From JAGXTF01 sp044224315 (GTDB lineage Bacteria; Bacteroidota; Bacteroidia; NS11-12g; UBA955), in contig JBGAKR010000001.1 in NCBI GenBank assembly GCA_044224315.1, forward strand, positions 1,054,001 to 1,118,000: DNA of 64,000 bases. Reading direction: 5' to 3'. The notes beneath the pieces were generated by a model that was given only the letters and a program-made list of their open reading frames with translations, was not told the DNA's origin and did no database searches. Shown here one piece after another: positions 17,127 through 25,329 of this stretch. A program made the translations under genes and the position numbers. The number at the start of each line of letters is the position of its first letter. Position 1 is the stretch's first letter.

Positions 17127-18455
17127 ATGAAGCTCGATCGCATTTTGGTATTTCTGATGGTGTTGTCCATCTTCCTTGACGACTTCATTGTGGGCTATTC
17201 CAACAATGATGCAAGGGCAGCAAGTGCTTTCGATTTTTATTATTACTATCTGATTTTTCTTTCATTTTTAACTTATTTCCTGTTCAATCAAAAGAAATTC
17301 CCCTCATTGCCAGGCTGGTTTCTTAAAACCATTCTGGTGCTTTTTACAGCAAGCTTCATTGCAGGGAGCGTGGCTGAAAAAATAAGTTTCTCTATGCTTA
17401 AGCAAATGATTGGAATCGTTTTCTCCTCGGTTGCTTACTATAATGTGATACGGTTTACTAAATTTGATGTGCGACGCTTGTTTGACATTTACCTTAAAAT
17501 TTCTTTCTGGGTTGCAGCCATCGGGGTAGTTGAGGAAGCTTTGCGCGTGGCAGGATTTAATCATTTGTTCGACAATACAAAACGCGTTTCCGTTGGGATT
17601 TACAGGGTATATTCCATTATGGGTGAACCCTATTTTTTGGCCGTAGCACTTATCCCTGCCGTTTATTTTTATTTGGGAAAAATGATAGGCAATAAAGCAT
17701 TCCGCGACCGTCGTCTGTTATTGCGATTTGGGGTAATTTTTGCCTGCTATATTTTTACATTCAGTTCGGCCGGTTTCATTGGCTTGGCCATTATGTTCGT
17801 TATGCTGGCCTATTCTCTTGGGTACTTTAATCCTGCCAGTGGCAGATTTATTTTACTGGCGGTTGTAACTGCAATAGCAGCACCAATAATTAATCCCAAA
17901 GAATTTTCACTTTCCGAAATTACCGTGCGCATTGAAGATTCATTCAAGGCCTTCAGCTCCACAAAAGCCCTGGATAAAAAGGCCATTGCTGAATTAAATT
18001 CAAGTACATTTGCTCTGTATAGCAATTACCTTATTGCACAAAAAAGTTTTTTTGCCAATCCATTGTTGGGCTCGGGCTTGGGTACACATGAGGCCACATA
18101 CAACGAATATTTTGAAACCCTTTTTGGAAAAAAATTCCTGAAAATGTACGGAATGTTTAATTCAAAAGATGGAAATAGTTTGTTCATCCGTATGATGTCC
18201 GAAACCGGGGTTCTGGGTTTGATTCTGATCATCATTTTTATGTTCCGCTTTTTTGTTTCGCGCAAAAACCTGGAAGGGGAAGATGCCATTTATCACCTCA
18301 CCATAAATCATGGTATTTTTATTGTAATTGTTGTACGTTTATTGCGCACAGGAAATTACATATCCCAAGGGTTTTTCTTCTTCTTTTTCTTGTATTATAT
18401 TACTTACATCTATCTGCGAAAAACATCTAAATATAAGCGACTTTCAGGTACTTAA
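17127..18455 (+). CDS. O-antigen polymerase/ligase-like membrane protein (Wzy/WaaL type)
   Basis: 442 residues with about 10-12 hydrophobic helices and one large extracytoplasmic loop (about residues 255-350), the layout of Wzy polymerases and O-antigen ligases. Near the end of the loop is ANPLLGSGLGTHEATY and later DGNSLFIRMMSETGVLGL, resembling the PF04932 pattern (G-x-G-x...N...E.G..G). It should act at the periplasmic face on lipid-linked glycan. It is the only + strand gene in the locus and its 3' end overlaps the converging GT4 gene by 12 bp. Sequence alone cannot tell polymerase from ligase; with an ABC exporter present, a ligase role is possible. Confidence 0.75.
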   Translation: MKLDRILVFLMVLSIFLDDFIVGYSNNDARAASAFDFYYYYLIFLSFLTYFLFNQKKFPSLPGWFLKTILVLFTASFIAGSVAEKISFSMLKQMIGIVFSSVAYYNVIRFTKFDVRRLFDIYLKISFWVAAIGVVEEALRVAGFNHLFDNTKRVSVGIYRVYSIMGEPYFLAVALIPAVYFYLGKMIGNKAFRDRRLLLRFGVIFACYIFTFSSAGFIGLAIMFVMLAYSLGYFNPASGRFILLAVVTAIAAPIINPKEFSLSEITVRIEDSFKAFSSTKALDKKAIAELNSSTFALYSNYLIAQKSFFANPLLGSGLGTHEATYNEYFETLFGKKFLKMYGMFNSKDGNSLFIRMMSETGVLGLILIIIFMFRFFVSRKNLEGEDAIYHLTINHGIFIVIVVRLLRTGNYISQGFFFFFFLYYITYIYLRKTSKYKRLSGT

Positions 18456-19637
18456 AATCTGGGCGGCCTGCTTTTTCCAGGTATAATTATTCAGTATTTT
18501 ATTTTTAAAAGCCTGCGCCATTTTCTGATGTATTTCGGGTTGTTCCAATATTTGTTCAAATGCCAATGCCATACTGGCCGCATCACCTGCAGTAAGCAAG
18601 CCATCTGCTCCATTTTTAATTACATCCTGCAAGGGTCCATAATCCGGTGCTACAATAATTTTTCCCATCAATCCATATTCAAATATTTTAATGGGTGAGC
18701 CATACCAATTGCTGTCTGGCATTACCGATACATTAAAATTCCCAATGTATGCCATTACCTCGTTATGGGGCACTTTTCCAGTGAATTTATAGCTGTTTGC
18801 CGGCAATAAATCCGCCGCCATGGTTTCTAATTTTTGACGTAAAATGCCATCTCCAACAATTAACAAAAAAGCCTCAGGAAACCGACCAACTATGCGTGAA
18901 AATGCCTCAATTAATTTTTCTACTCCATGGTGCGGAAATATGCTACCCACAAAGCCAATCACCACCCGATCATCAATCCCCAACTTGTTTTTGATGCTTT
19001 CAATTTCAGTTGCATCAGGCAATTTTTTATTTTCATTAATGCAATTGGGAATAATATGCACCGGCGCTTCAGGTTTGTATCTGCGTTTTATATATTCACC
19101 CAATGCCGTAGAAACTGCAAATATCTGATTGGTGTTTTGCATTTTACTCTTCTCCTTGGCTAGTCCCACCCAATGCAGCAAACTTGGCCCTTCAAACGAA
19201 CGCATTTCCTCCACAGCAGGGGCATTTACTTCCAGGTAATGCTTAATTCCAGATTTGCGGCAATGTAAAACACCCAGATTTTGCATGTATTCACCCCGCT
19301 CATAAACCAAATCGGGTTTAAATACGGCAATGGCTTTCTTTAATTCCTGCACTGCTTTTTTATCATGCCGAATCAATAAATAATCCTTCAGGGCATTCAC
19401 CACAAACAAGGGCATAATTTTACGCACCAGGCTTTTTAATCCACTTTCCCTGGTAATTTCAGAATGATACTGTTGAACTACTTTTGCCTCTGTTCCCCCC
19501 ATAATTACCGGCAATACTTCATGGCCCAACTCGCGAAAAGCACCAATGGTTTCTCGCTGATGGGTACTGTATCCTACTTCACTCACAATGTCGTGTGTGG
19601 GATGCGGGGAATAGTAAAGTATTTTCAATTTAAACAA
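18444..19637 (-). CDS. Glycosyltransferase family 4 protein
   Basis: 397 residues, GT-B fold. The N-terminal domain begins LKILYYSPHPTHDIVSEVGYS, the donor domain near 225 with IGFVGSIFPHHGVEKLIEAF, and the conserved acidic motif is in SPIKIFEYGLMGKIIVAPDYG near 325. Start choice is uncertain between TTG codons at 19637 and 19628; neither changes the conserved part. It is the last gene of the uninterrupted UpxY-led run and converges with the wzy-like gene. Confidence 0.85.
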   Translation of the reverse strand: MFKLKILYYSPHPTHDIVSEVGYSTHQRETIGAFRELGHEVLPVIMGGTEAKVVQQYHSEITRESGLKSLVRKIMPLFVVNALKDYLLIRHDKKAVQELKKAIAVFKPDLVYERGEYMQNLGVLHCRKSGIKHYLEVNAPAVEEMRSFEGPSLLHWVGLAKEKSKMQNTNQIFAVSTALGEYIKRRYKPEAPVHIIPNCINENKKLPDATEIESIKNKLGIDDRVVIGFVGSIFPHHGVEKLIEAFSRIVGRFPEAFLLIVGDGILRQKLETMAADLLPANSYKFTGKVPHNEVMAYIGNFNVSVMPDSNWYGSPIKIFEYGLMGKIIVAPDYGPLQDVIKNGADGLLTAGDAASMALAFEQILEQPEIHQKMAQAFKNKILNNYTWKKQAAQILST

Positions 19638-20640
19638 TATTAGCCGGTACAGGCTGTCCTACTGCCTTGTAAATGTCGGCAAAGGTGTAAGATTTTTGCG
19701 GAATATTTAATTCGGTGCGATGATATACATCCTCTATCACCTCATCATTCAGCACTTTGTCAATCCATTTTTTATAATAGCCTGGGGTACTTGCACGGTC
19801 TTTGAATTCAGTGAGGTATGCCTTGTCAATTAAATTTGCCCGTTGCAAAAATCCAAATGCCATTTGCATCGAATAATCATCAACCTCCGGACCTTTTGCA
19901 GCTTTGGTTGGAGCAAAATAATCTTCCTCCTCAATGGCCATAAACCCATTGCCATCCGGTGCTGTATAAAACTGGTAGGTTTTGCCTTTCGCTATTCCAA
20001 AAGTATCTTCCATACCCAGCATTTGTATAATTTTACGCAACGGTTTTTTAATTGATTTTAATATCCCAACATTGCGCAAACTATCGGTGGCACGCTTCTT
20101 CTCCGGTGTCCATATCAGCATAGTAGCCGATAATTTTTCGGGAATAAATACAATATGCGGCTCCCATGAATCTACCATACTCGGATTCCAATCTTTCTGA
20201 TGAAAATGCCTTGCAATATCCATTTTTGTGCGAAGGGTTTTCTCATCAACCTGTACATTTTTACCAAATAAAATCGATTCATATCCCGAACCAAAAAATG
20301 CATTGGTTGTAAGTATATAATTATTGTGGTGGTGAATGGCATGCGCTGCCTGACCGGGTTTCCAGTCTTTACCCGCCGGAAATAAATGTATTTTCAAATT
20401 AAAATCATCTGTTTCGTACACATAAAAAAACGGAATATTATACAAAGACCATTCCTGGTTTAAATACCCCAAATCGTCCAGATTGCGCTTAATAACTGCA
20501 TGCAAAAATGCATTGTCGGCTCCCATTCTCAGCAATAAATCCTTCACATTGTGATGGAATTCATGCCGGTCGGGATAGCGGGCTTCCAGTTCAAGAAGTT
20601 CTTTTATGTATGGGTGATTTTTTAATGCTTCATTGTTCAT
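19630..20640 (-). CDS. Hypothetical protein with cupin-like HHH segment
   Basis: 336 residues, soluble, no signal peptide or transmembrane helix. I do not recognise the family. The centre (about residues 85-120) reads KIHLFPAG..., then AIHHHNNYILTTNAFFGSGYES, a layout reminiscent of cupin metal sites (clustered histidines followed by a glycine-bounded strand); this is a weak, visual resemblance. A basic segment follows near 190-205 (KKPLRKIIQ). It sits between two glycosyltransferase genes, overlaps the next by 8 bp and follows the previous by 23 bp, so a role in modifying a sugar or lipid intermediate is plausible but unproven. Confidence 0.6.
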   Translation of the reverse strand: MNNEALKNHPYIKELLELEARYPDRHEFHHNVKDLLLRMGADNAFLHAVIKRNLDDLGYLNQEWSLYNIPFFYVYETDDFNLKIHLFPAGKDWKPGQAAHAIHHHNNYILTTNAFFGSGYESILFGKNVQVDEKTLRTKMDIARHFHQKDWNPSMVDSWEPHIVFIPEKLSATMLIWTPEKKRATDSLRNVGILKSIKKPLRKIIQMLGMEDTFGIAKGKTYQFYTAPDGNGFMAIEEEDYFAPTKAAKGPEVDDYSMQMAFGFLQRANLIDKAYLTEFKDRASTPGYYKKWIDKVLNDEVIEDVYHRTELNIPQKSYTFADIYKAVGQPVPANIV

Positions 20641-20663
20641 ACTATCTATGTATTGGGTTTATT

Positions 20664-21926
20664 TCATGGGGTTAATAAGGCCATCACTTTTGAGGCCAGA
20701 AATTCGGTGTCAAATTCATGGATATCCAACTGCGGATTGATAGGTAAATTATCCATTTTCCAATCGTTATAAATGGCTTCCAAACCTTCACTTAGCTGCC
20801 CAACATTGCAGGCATATCCCGCTCCTTTTTCGGCCAGATAATTGCCGGTTTCTCCGCCAATTGAAAATACAGCAATGGGTTTTTTAGCCGCTATATATTC
20901 ATAAAATTTTGTACTACGCGAATAGGTTAAATCATCGGTTAAAAAAAGCATGCAAATCTGGCTTTCATTTATTTTGGAATATACCTCATTTAATTCCACC
21001 TCTCCATGGATTTTTAATATATCTGAAACTGCAGCTGTAACCGGGCTAAACCAATTTGGAACCTGTCCGTAAAAATCAAACTTAAGGGCTGCATACATTT
21101 CCGGTTTCTCGGCTTTTATTTTTAATAATGCAGCTACCAAATCCTGCATTACATGCATTACTTTGTTATACAGTGTTCCGGTAAATACAAATTGCAACGC
21201 ATCCTTCCGGATATTACCAATCTCAGCATTGAAATTAAAATCATCTTTGTCGAAACCGTTTGGCAGTGTACTAAATTTTTGGGGATTTTCGCCACTGATT
21301 TGAATAAAGTAATCATTCATTTGTTGTGATACTGACAATACTTTGTCATACCCTTTAATTACTTTTAATTCAAGTTCTTTTTCTTTTTGTAAGCGCAATT
21401 CACCTATGGTTTGAAAACCAAATGAGGTGCGATTATTGGCCCAAGGATCTCGAAAATCTACAATAAAATTCACATCCGGGTAATGGGTCTTTAGCTCAAT
21501 AATTTCAGCCGCCATATGAAACGGACCACAACTCACAATCACATTTTTTACACCCTTTTTTAAGCGCGATTCTATTCTTTTTTTTATGCGAAATCCAAAT
21601 CTGCTGGAAGGGTCGAAATAGTTGTAATTTCCATGCCTGATTTTTACAAATTCCAGTGCCAGTTTATATTTAATTTTATGCAATAAACCAGCAGGTACCG
21701 TGCCCATTACCCGCGGATATGGGGGTTTAACGTAGGTAATTTGATTGTTATATTCAACGGTATCTTTCAGCCAGGGACTGGTTTTTGAGTCCAGTAATCG
21801 GGCGGCAATAACTTCTATATCAACATTATTTCGTTGTAAATATTTGGCAAATTTGGCCCATCTGCGCCCCCCAATTCCGGGATATGGCGGAAATGTAAAA
21901 TTTACAATCAGGGCTTTTAAGCTCAA
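20664..21926 (-). CDS. Glycosyltransferase family 4-like protein
   Basis: 420 residues. The N-terminal FTFPPYPGIGGRRWAKFAKYL is the GT4 donor-loop pattern. A VDFRDPWANN segment near residue 150 is typical of a large Bacteroidota GT4 subgroup, and the donor domain contains FVFTGTLYNKVMHVMQDL near 240 and STKFYEYIAAKKPIAVFSIGG near 355. The start is TTG and overlaps the stop of the broken amidotransferase gene. Substrate unknown. Confidence 0.82.
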   Translation of the reverse strand: MSLKALIVNFTFPPYPGIGGRRWAKFAKYLQRNNVDIEVIAARLLDSKTSPWLKDTVEYNNQITYVKPPYPRVMGTVPAGLLHKIKYKLALEFVKIRHGNYNYFDPSSRFGFRIKKRIESRLKKGVKNVIVSCGPFHMAAEIIELKTHYPDVNFIVDFRDPWANNRTSFGFQTIGELRLQKEKELELKVIKGYDKVLSVSQQMNDYFIQISGENPQKFSTLPNGFDKDDFNFNAEIGNIRKDALQFVFTGTLYNKVMHVMQDLVAALLKIKAEKPEMYAALKFDFYGQVPNWFSPVTAAVSDILKIHGEVELNEVYSKINESQICMLFLTDDLTYSRSTKFYEYIAAKKPIAVFSIGGETGNYLAEKGAGYACNVGQLSEGLEAIYNDWKMDNLPINPQLDIHEFDTEFLASKVMALLTP

Positions 21927-23016
21927 CGAATTACTTTTTTTACCAATCGGGTAAATGGAGAAATGGTTTGCATAAACTTGCGATGTTTCACATACAAACC
22001 GGTTTCATATGTTGCAAACTCATCATGGGCACGGGGTTTTTCAGCCATAATAGCCTCAAATTCATCCATACTGATTCCCAGTTTTTTCACAACATATTCT
22101 TTGTCTTCACGCAATAAATCGGGGTCATAAGCGGGTTTAGCTATCTCTGCCAATGCTTCATCCCGGGTCATTTGCCCAGAGCAAATCAAGTTGGAAACAT
22201 GGGCCTTACGCTTATCAAATCCAAATTTTTCTTTCAATACATATCCCTGATAAAAACGTGTAAAAATCGATTCATAATGTTTCCCTCCGTAATCGCGCCA
22301 CCCAAATTCGCGGGTGATGATTTCCTTGGCTGCATTTTTATCATATTCCAACATTTCAAGCAGGTTTACCCGCTCAAAATGTCTAACCCTCTGATACCAG
22401 GTATATTCAAAAAATCCCATTACCGGAAAGGTTTTTAATTTGGTAGTACCGTATTTTTTATGAATATCGCGAATATTGGCCACATCCATTTTACTCCAAC
22501 GCATGGTTTTCCCTGGCGATATGCCTGTTTGTAAAGGGTAGCAAAAAAACCATGGTCGGTTGGAATTTCCCAATCCAAAACTCCTGCCCGGATATAGGCC
22601 AATTGTAAATCGCGAAATTCTTCCCAATCCACCACATAGGTAAATAATTCAAAACCGGTGTGGTTGATGATGTTTTCAATATTTTTTACTGCCAGCTCCG
22701 AATTCCATCCATTGTCGAAATGCACAATCAACGGATTTAGTCCAAATTCCTTGGCTTTTAATGCCAGGTATGAACTATCCACACCTCCACTCAATCCCAT
22801 AATAGAATCGTGGCGGTGACCCTTGCCTGCAGCCTTTATGTCGGTTAAGGTTTTTTGAAGCAATGCATCACGTTCGGCAGGAGAAATGGCGTGCTTTACA
22901 TACATATCTTCATACCGAACGCAATAATCACAAATCCCATTTTCATTGAAGGAGATTTGCGGATCATCGTTGGTGTCGAGTATGCAATGGGTGCACTGCT
23001 GGTAACTTCTGCTCAT
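21923..23016 (-). pseudogene. wbpG: N-acetyl sugar amidotransferase (WbpG/PseA-type), frameshifted by internal deletion
   Basis: Two overlapping frames together give one WbpG-like PP-loop amidotransferase. The first frame (23016 to about 22508) carries the zinc-binding Cys8/Cys11/Cys29/Cys32, the PP-loop SGGVDSS at 76-82 and DHGFFATLYKQAYRQGK. The second frame (about 22508 to 21923) resumes at KTMRWSKMDVANIRDIHKKYG and runs to the normal C-terminus. Between them the family normally has about 15-20 residues with a GxN...TE motif, which are missing, so the lesion looks like a deletion of a length not divisible by three. WbpG takes ammonia from HisH/HisF to form an acetamidino group on a nucleotide sugar. 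Neighbours HisF and HisH remain in frame, overlapping by 4 bp. An assembly error is the main alternative. Confidence 0.8.
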
Positions 23017-23636
23017 GCGATTGTATTGCTGTAATTAATCAAAATTGAGTCGCGGTTATTGTTTTTGAACACAAAATGGCTGCCTGCTGCAACTGCACTG
23101 GCTCCGCATTTTTCCACTGCATTTTTAAAATCCTGCGGGCCGCGCGCACCACCCGCTGCTACTACAGGTATTCCTACTGCCTCACTAACTTCTTTGAGGG
23201 TATCTTCATCGTACCCTTCAAATGTGCCATCCCGGTCTACGCATTGCAAAATAATTTCACCAGCCCCGTATTTTTCTATCATACGTGCCCATTCCACGAT
23301 TCCGGTTTTGGCGGATTTTGAGGCTGAGTTAAACACCGGTTTTTTGCTCCCTAATAATTTTTTTTGGTAGTCTAGCGAAACTACAACACTCTGTGCTCCA
23401 TAGCCCAAAGGCATAAAACTTTCTCCTGCCATCTCGGTAATAAGCTTTAAGTTAGGACCCTTCTTATCCCTACTGGCCCTGATATCCAAAATCACCAGTT
23501 CATCCACCTCTTTATCATTAAATATCTTTATGGCATTGATTGGGTCGCCAACATATTTGGGTTTGTCAAATTTCAGGGTTTTTACCAACTGCTGGCCAAT
23601 AATACTCAGTACCGGAATAATTCTGTAATTGTTCAT
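23013..23636 (-). CDS. hisF2: HisF-like amidination subunit with internal in-frame deletion
   Basis: 207 residues, compared with about 250 for HisF and its polysaccharide-cluster paralogues. The start (RIIPVL...LVKTLKF..PKYVGDPINAIKIFN, then DELVILDI) and the end (VDRDGTFEGYD, IPVVAAGGARGPQDF, AGSHFVFKN) are typical. In the middle, FMPLGYG (to residue 80) joins directly to AQSVVVSLDY, so the GGI...INT stretch of roughly 45 residues, which builds beta-3 to beta-4 of the TIM barrel, is absent. The junction is at about 23396/23397. In this pathway HisF channels ammonia from HisH to WbpG. With this deletion the barrel should not close, so activity is doubtful although the frame is intact. Confidence 0.82.
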   Translation of the reverse strand: MNNYRIIPVLSIIGQQLVKTLKFDKPKYVGDPINAIKIFNDKEVDELVILDIRASRDKKGPNLKLITEMAGESFMPLGYGAQSVVVSLDYQKKLLGSKKPVFNSASKSAKTGIVEWARMIEKYGAGEIILQCVDRDGTFEGYDEDTLKEVSEAVGIPVVAAGGARGPQDFKNAVEKCGASAVAAGSHFVFKNNNRDSILINYSNTIA

Positions 23637-24250
23637 TCTCCGCAGATTTCAAGGTAATTTTTTAACAATTGCATGCCGTATTTATGGCTTTTTTCAGGGT
23701 GAAATTGTGTACCGTAAATATTGTTTTTATGCACCGCACAGGTAAAGTCAAATCCATACCGGGCCGTGCCGATAATGTTCTCTCCCAACTTGCAGGTTGC
23801 ATAATATGAATGCACAAAATAAAAACGCAATTCATTTTCAAATCCATTAAATAACGGACAGTTATTATGGGTATTTACAGCCGTCCACCCCATATGCGGA
23901 ACTTTGTAATTGGGATTGTCAAATTCAAATTTTTTTACCTCGCCCTCAATCCAGCCTAGCCCTTTACTATCGCCTTCTTCACTATGATCGAGCAATAATT
24001 GCATGCCCAAACAAATACCTAAAATCGGCACTTTTTCTTCCAGTACTTTTTTATTTAAAACCGGTTCCATTCCCCTTTCACGAATCAATCCCATGGCTTT
24101 TCCAAAATGCCCCACACCCGGCAAGATTAAGCTGCTGGCCTGTGATATGGCAGTTAAATCGGAGGTAATTTCCGCACGTCCTCCAATTTTTTTTATCATA
24201 TTGCGAATGGAAGCCAGGTTTCCCATTCCATAATCCACAATGGTTATCAT
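23633..24250 (-). CDS. hisH2: HisH-like glutamine amidotransferase subunit
   Basis: 205 residues from the ATG at 24250 (MITIVDYGMGNLASI), which overlaps the upstream stop as ATGA; the frame extends to 24289 but the extra codons are not HisH-like. The class I glutaminase triad is intact: Cys80 in GICLGMQ and His184/Glu186 in FHPEKS. In polysaccharide clusters this paralogue releases ammonia for the WbpG amidotransferase rather than for histidine synthesis, which fits the flanking genes. Both partners carry deletions, so this subunit may be a functional leftover. Confidence 0.88.
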   Translation of the reverse strand: MITIVDYGMGNLASIRNMIKKIGGRAEITSDLTAISQASSLILPGVGHFGKAMGLIRERGMEPVLNKKVLEEKVPILGICLGMQLLLDHSEEGDSKGLGWIEGEVKKFEFDNPNYKVPHMGWTAVNTHNNCPLFNGFENELRFYFVHSYYATCKLGENIIGTARYGFDFTCAVHKNNIYGTQFHPEKSHKYGMQLLKNYLEICGE

Positions 24251-25317
24251 ACAGCCCTCATTTTTTTCTCGGTAAATTCCAGAATGCAATCCACTATTTT
24301 TTCAGCCGATTTTCCATCCCCATAAATTCCATTGATAAATGGCCCAAAAGGTTTGTTTAATATTTCACCGATATCCTCAATATTGTCCCAAACCAGGGTA
24401 TTACAACCGTTTTCAAGGGTTTCTACCCACTCGGTTTCCGAACGCACGGTAATGCACTGCCGTTCCAAAAAATAGGCCTCTTTTTGCATGCCACCGCTAT
24501 CCGTAATCAGGCATTCGGCATGGCTAAGCCAACCCAAATTTTCAAAATATCCCTGGGGATCAATAAATTTTATATTGGAATAATCTTCAAATTTCAATCC
24601 GTACTTTTCTGTCATTATATTTTTTGTACGGGGATGAATACTAAAAACCACCGGATATTTCAACGCATTTAATACGCCTAAAATCCGGGTCAATCTCTCC
24701 TCCTGGTCGGTATTGTAAGGCCTGTGCAGGGTGGCATAATAATAATTACCCTGCATGGGTTTTGGCAGATTCCCTTTTTGTTTGGCAATGCGAATCATAT
24801 CCAACATTACATCGCCGGTTTCAAACGCATTTATAATTCCCTCATGTTCCAGATTTGCAATGGCCAATTGGGTAGGGGCAAATAATAAATCGCTTACATG
24901 GTCGGTTAAAATACGGTTCACTTCTTCGGGCATAGATTTATTAAAACTGCGCAATCCCGCTTCTATATGGGCCACGGGAATATGGATTTTGGCCGCAACA
25001 AGGGCCGCCGCTATGGTCGAATTTGTATCGCCATATACAATCAGCATATCAGGTTTTAAATCCATTAATATAGGCTCTAAACCTGTCATAATTGCGGCTG
25101 TTTGTGTGGCATGTGTTCCACTGCCAGCCTGCAGATTCTTATAGGGTTTTTCCAGTCCCAATTCATCAAAAAATACTTGCGACATATTGGCGTCGTAATG
25201 CTGCCCGGTATGCACCGAATAGTGTTTTACTTTACCCGATGCCGCCAAAGCCATTTCTATCGGAGCTGCTTTAATAAACTGAGGCCTGGCGCCAATTACA
25301 CTTACTATGATTGCCAT
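24247..25317 (-). CDS. UDP-N-acetylglucosamine 2-epimerase family protein (WecB/WbpI-like)
   Basis: 356 residues, a GT-B-like epimerase. Diagnostic stretches are VIGARPQFIKAAPIE at the N-terminus, VHTGQHYDANMS, VYGDTNSTIAAALVA near 95, HIEAGLRSFNKSMPEEVNRILTDH near 115-140 and ITDSGGMQKEAYFL near 270. WecB makes UDP-ManNAc from UDP-GlcNAc; the paralogue WbpI acts on UDP-GlcNAc3NAcA and is often beside a HisH/HisF/WbpG trio. Either product also fits the neighbouring NeuB genes, since ManNAc derivatives are nonulosonate precursors. Exact substrate is unresolved. Confidence 0.87.
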   Translation of the reverse strand: MAIIVSVIGARPQFIKAAPIEMALAASGKVKHYSVHTGQHYDANMSQVFFDELGLEKPYKNLQAGSGTHATQTAAIMTGLEPILMDLKPDMLIVYGDTNSTIAAALVAAKIHIPVAHIEAGLRSFNKSMPEEVNRILTDHVSDLLFAPTQLAIANLEHEGIINAFETGDVMLDMIRIAKQKGNLPKPMQGNYYYATLHRPYNTDQEERLTRILGVLNALKYPVVFSIHPRTKNIMTEKYGLKFEDYSNIKFIDPQGYFENLGWLSHAECLITDSGGMQKEAYFLERQCITVRSETEWVETLENGCNTLVWDNIEDIGEILNKPFGPFINGIYGDGKSAEKIVDCILEFTEKKMRAV

Positions 25318-25329
25318 TGCTATTAAACG

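Noticed and set aside
18444..18455. 12-bp overlap of converging genes as evidence of a sequence error
   Set aside because: Both frames end naturally with normal C-termini; short convergent overlaps are common in compact genomes.
22542..22548. T7 run as a cause of the wbpG frameshift (sequencing error or programmed slippage)
   Set aside because: The frame is correct on both sides of this run up to codon 170, and conserved residues are missing at the real break, so a one-base slip cannot explain it.
24251..24289. Extension of HisH-like gene to an upstream start
   Set aside because: Thirteen extra residues do not match HisH, and the ATG at 24250 forms an ATGA coupling with the epimerase gene.
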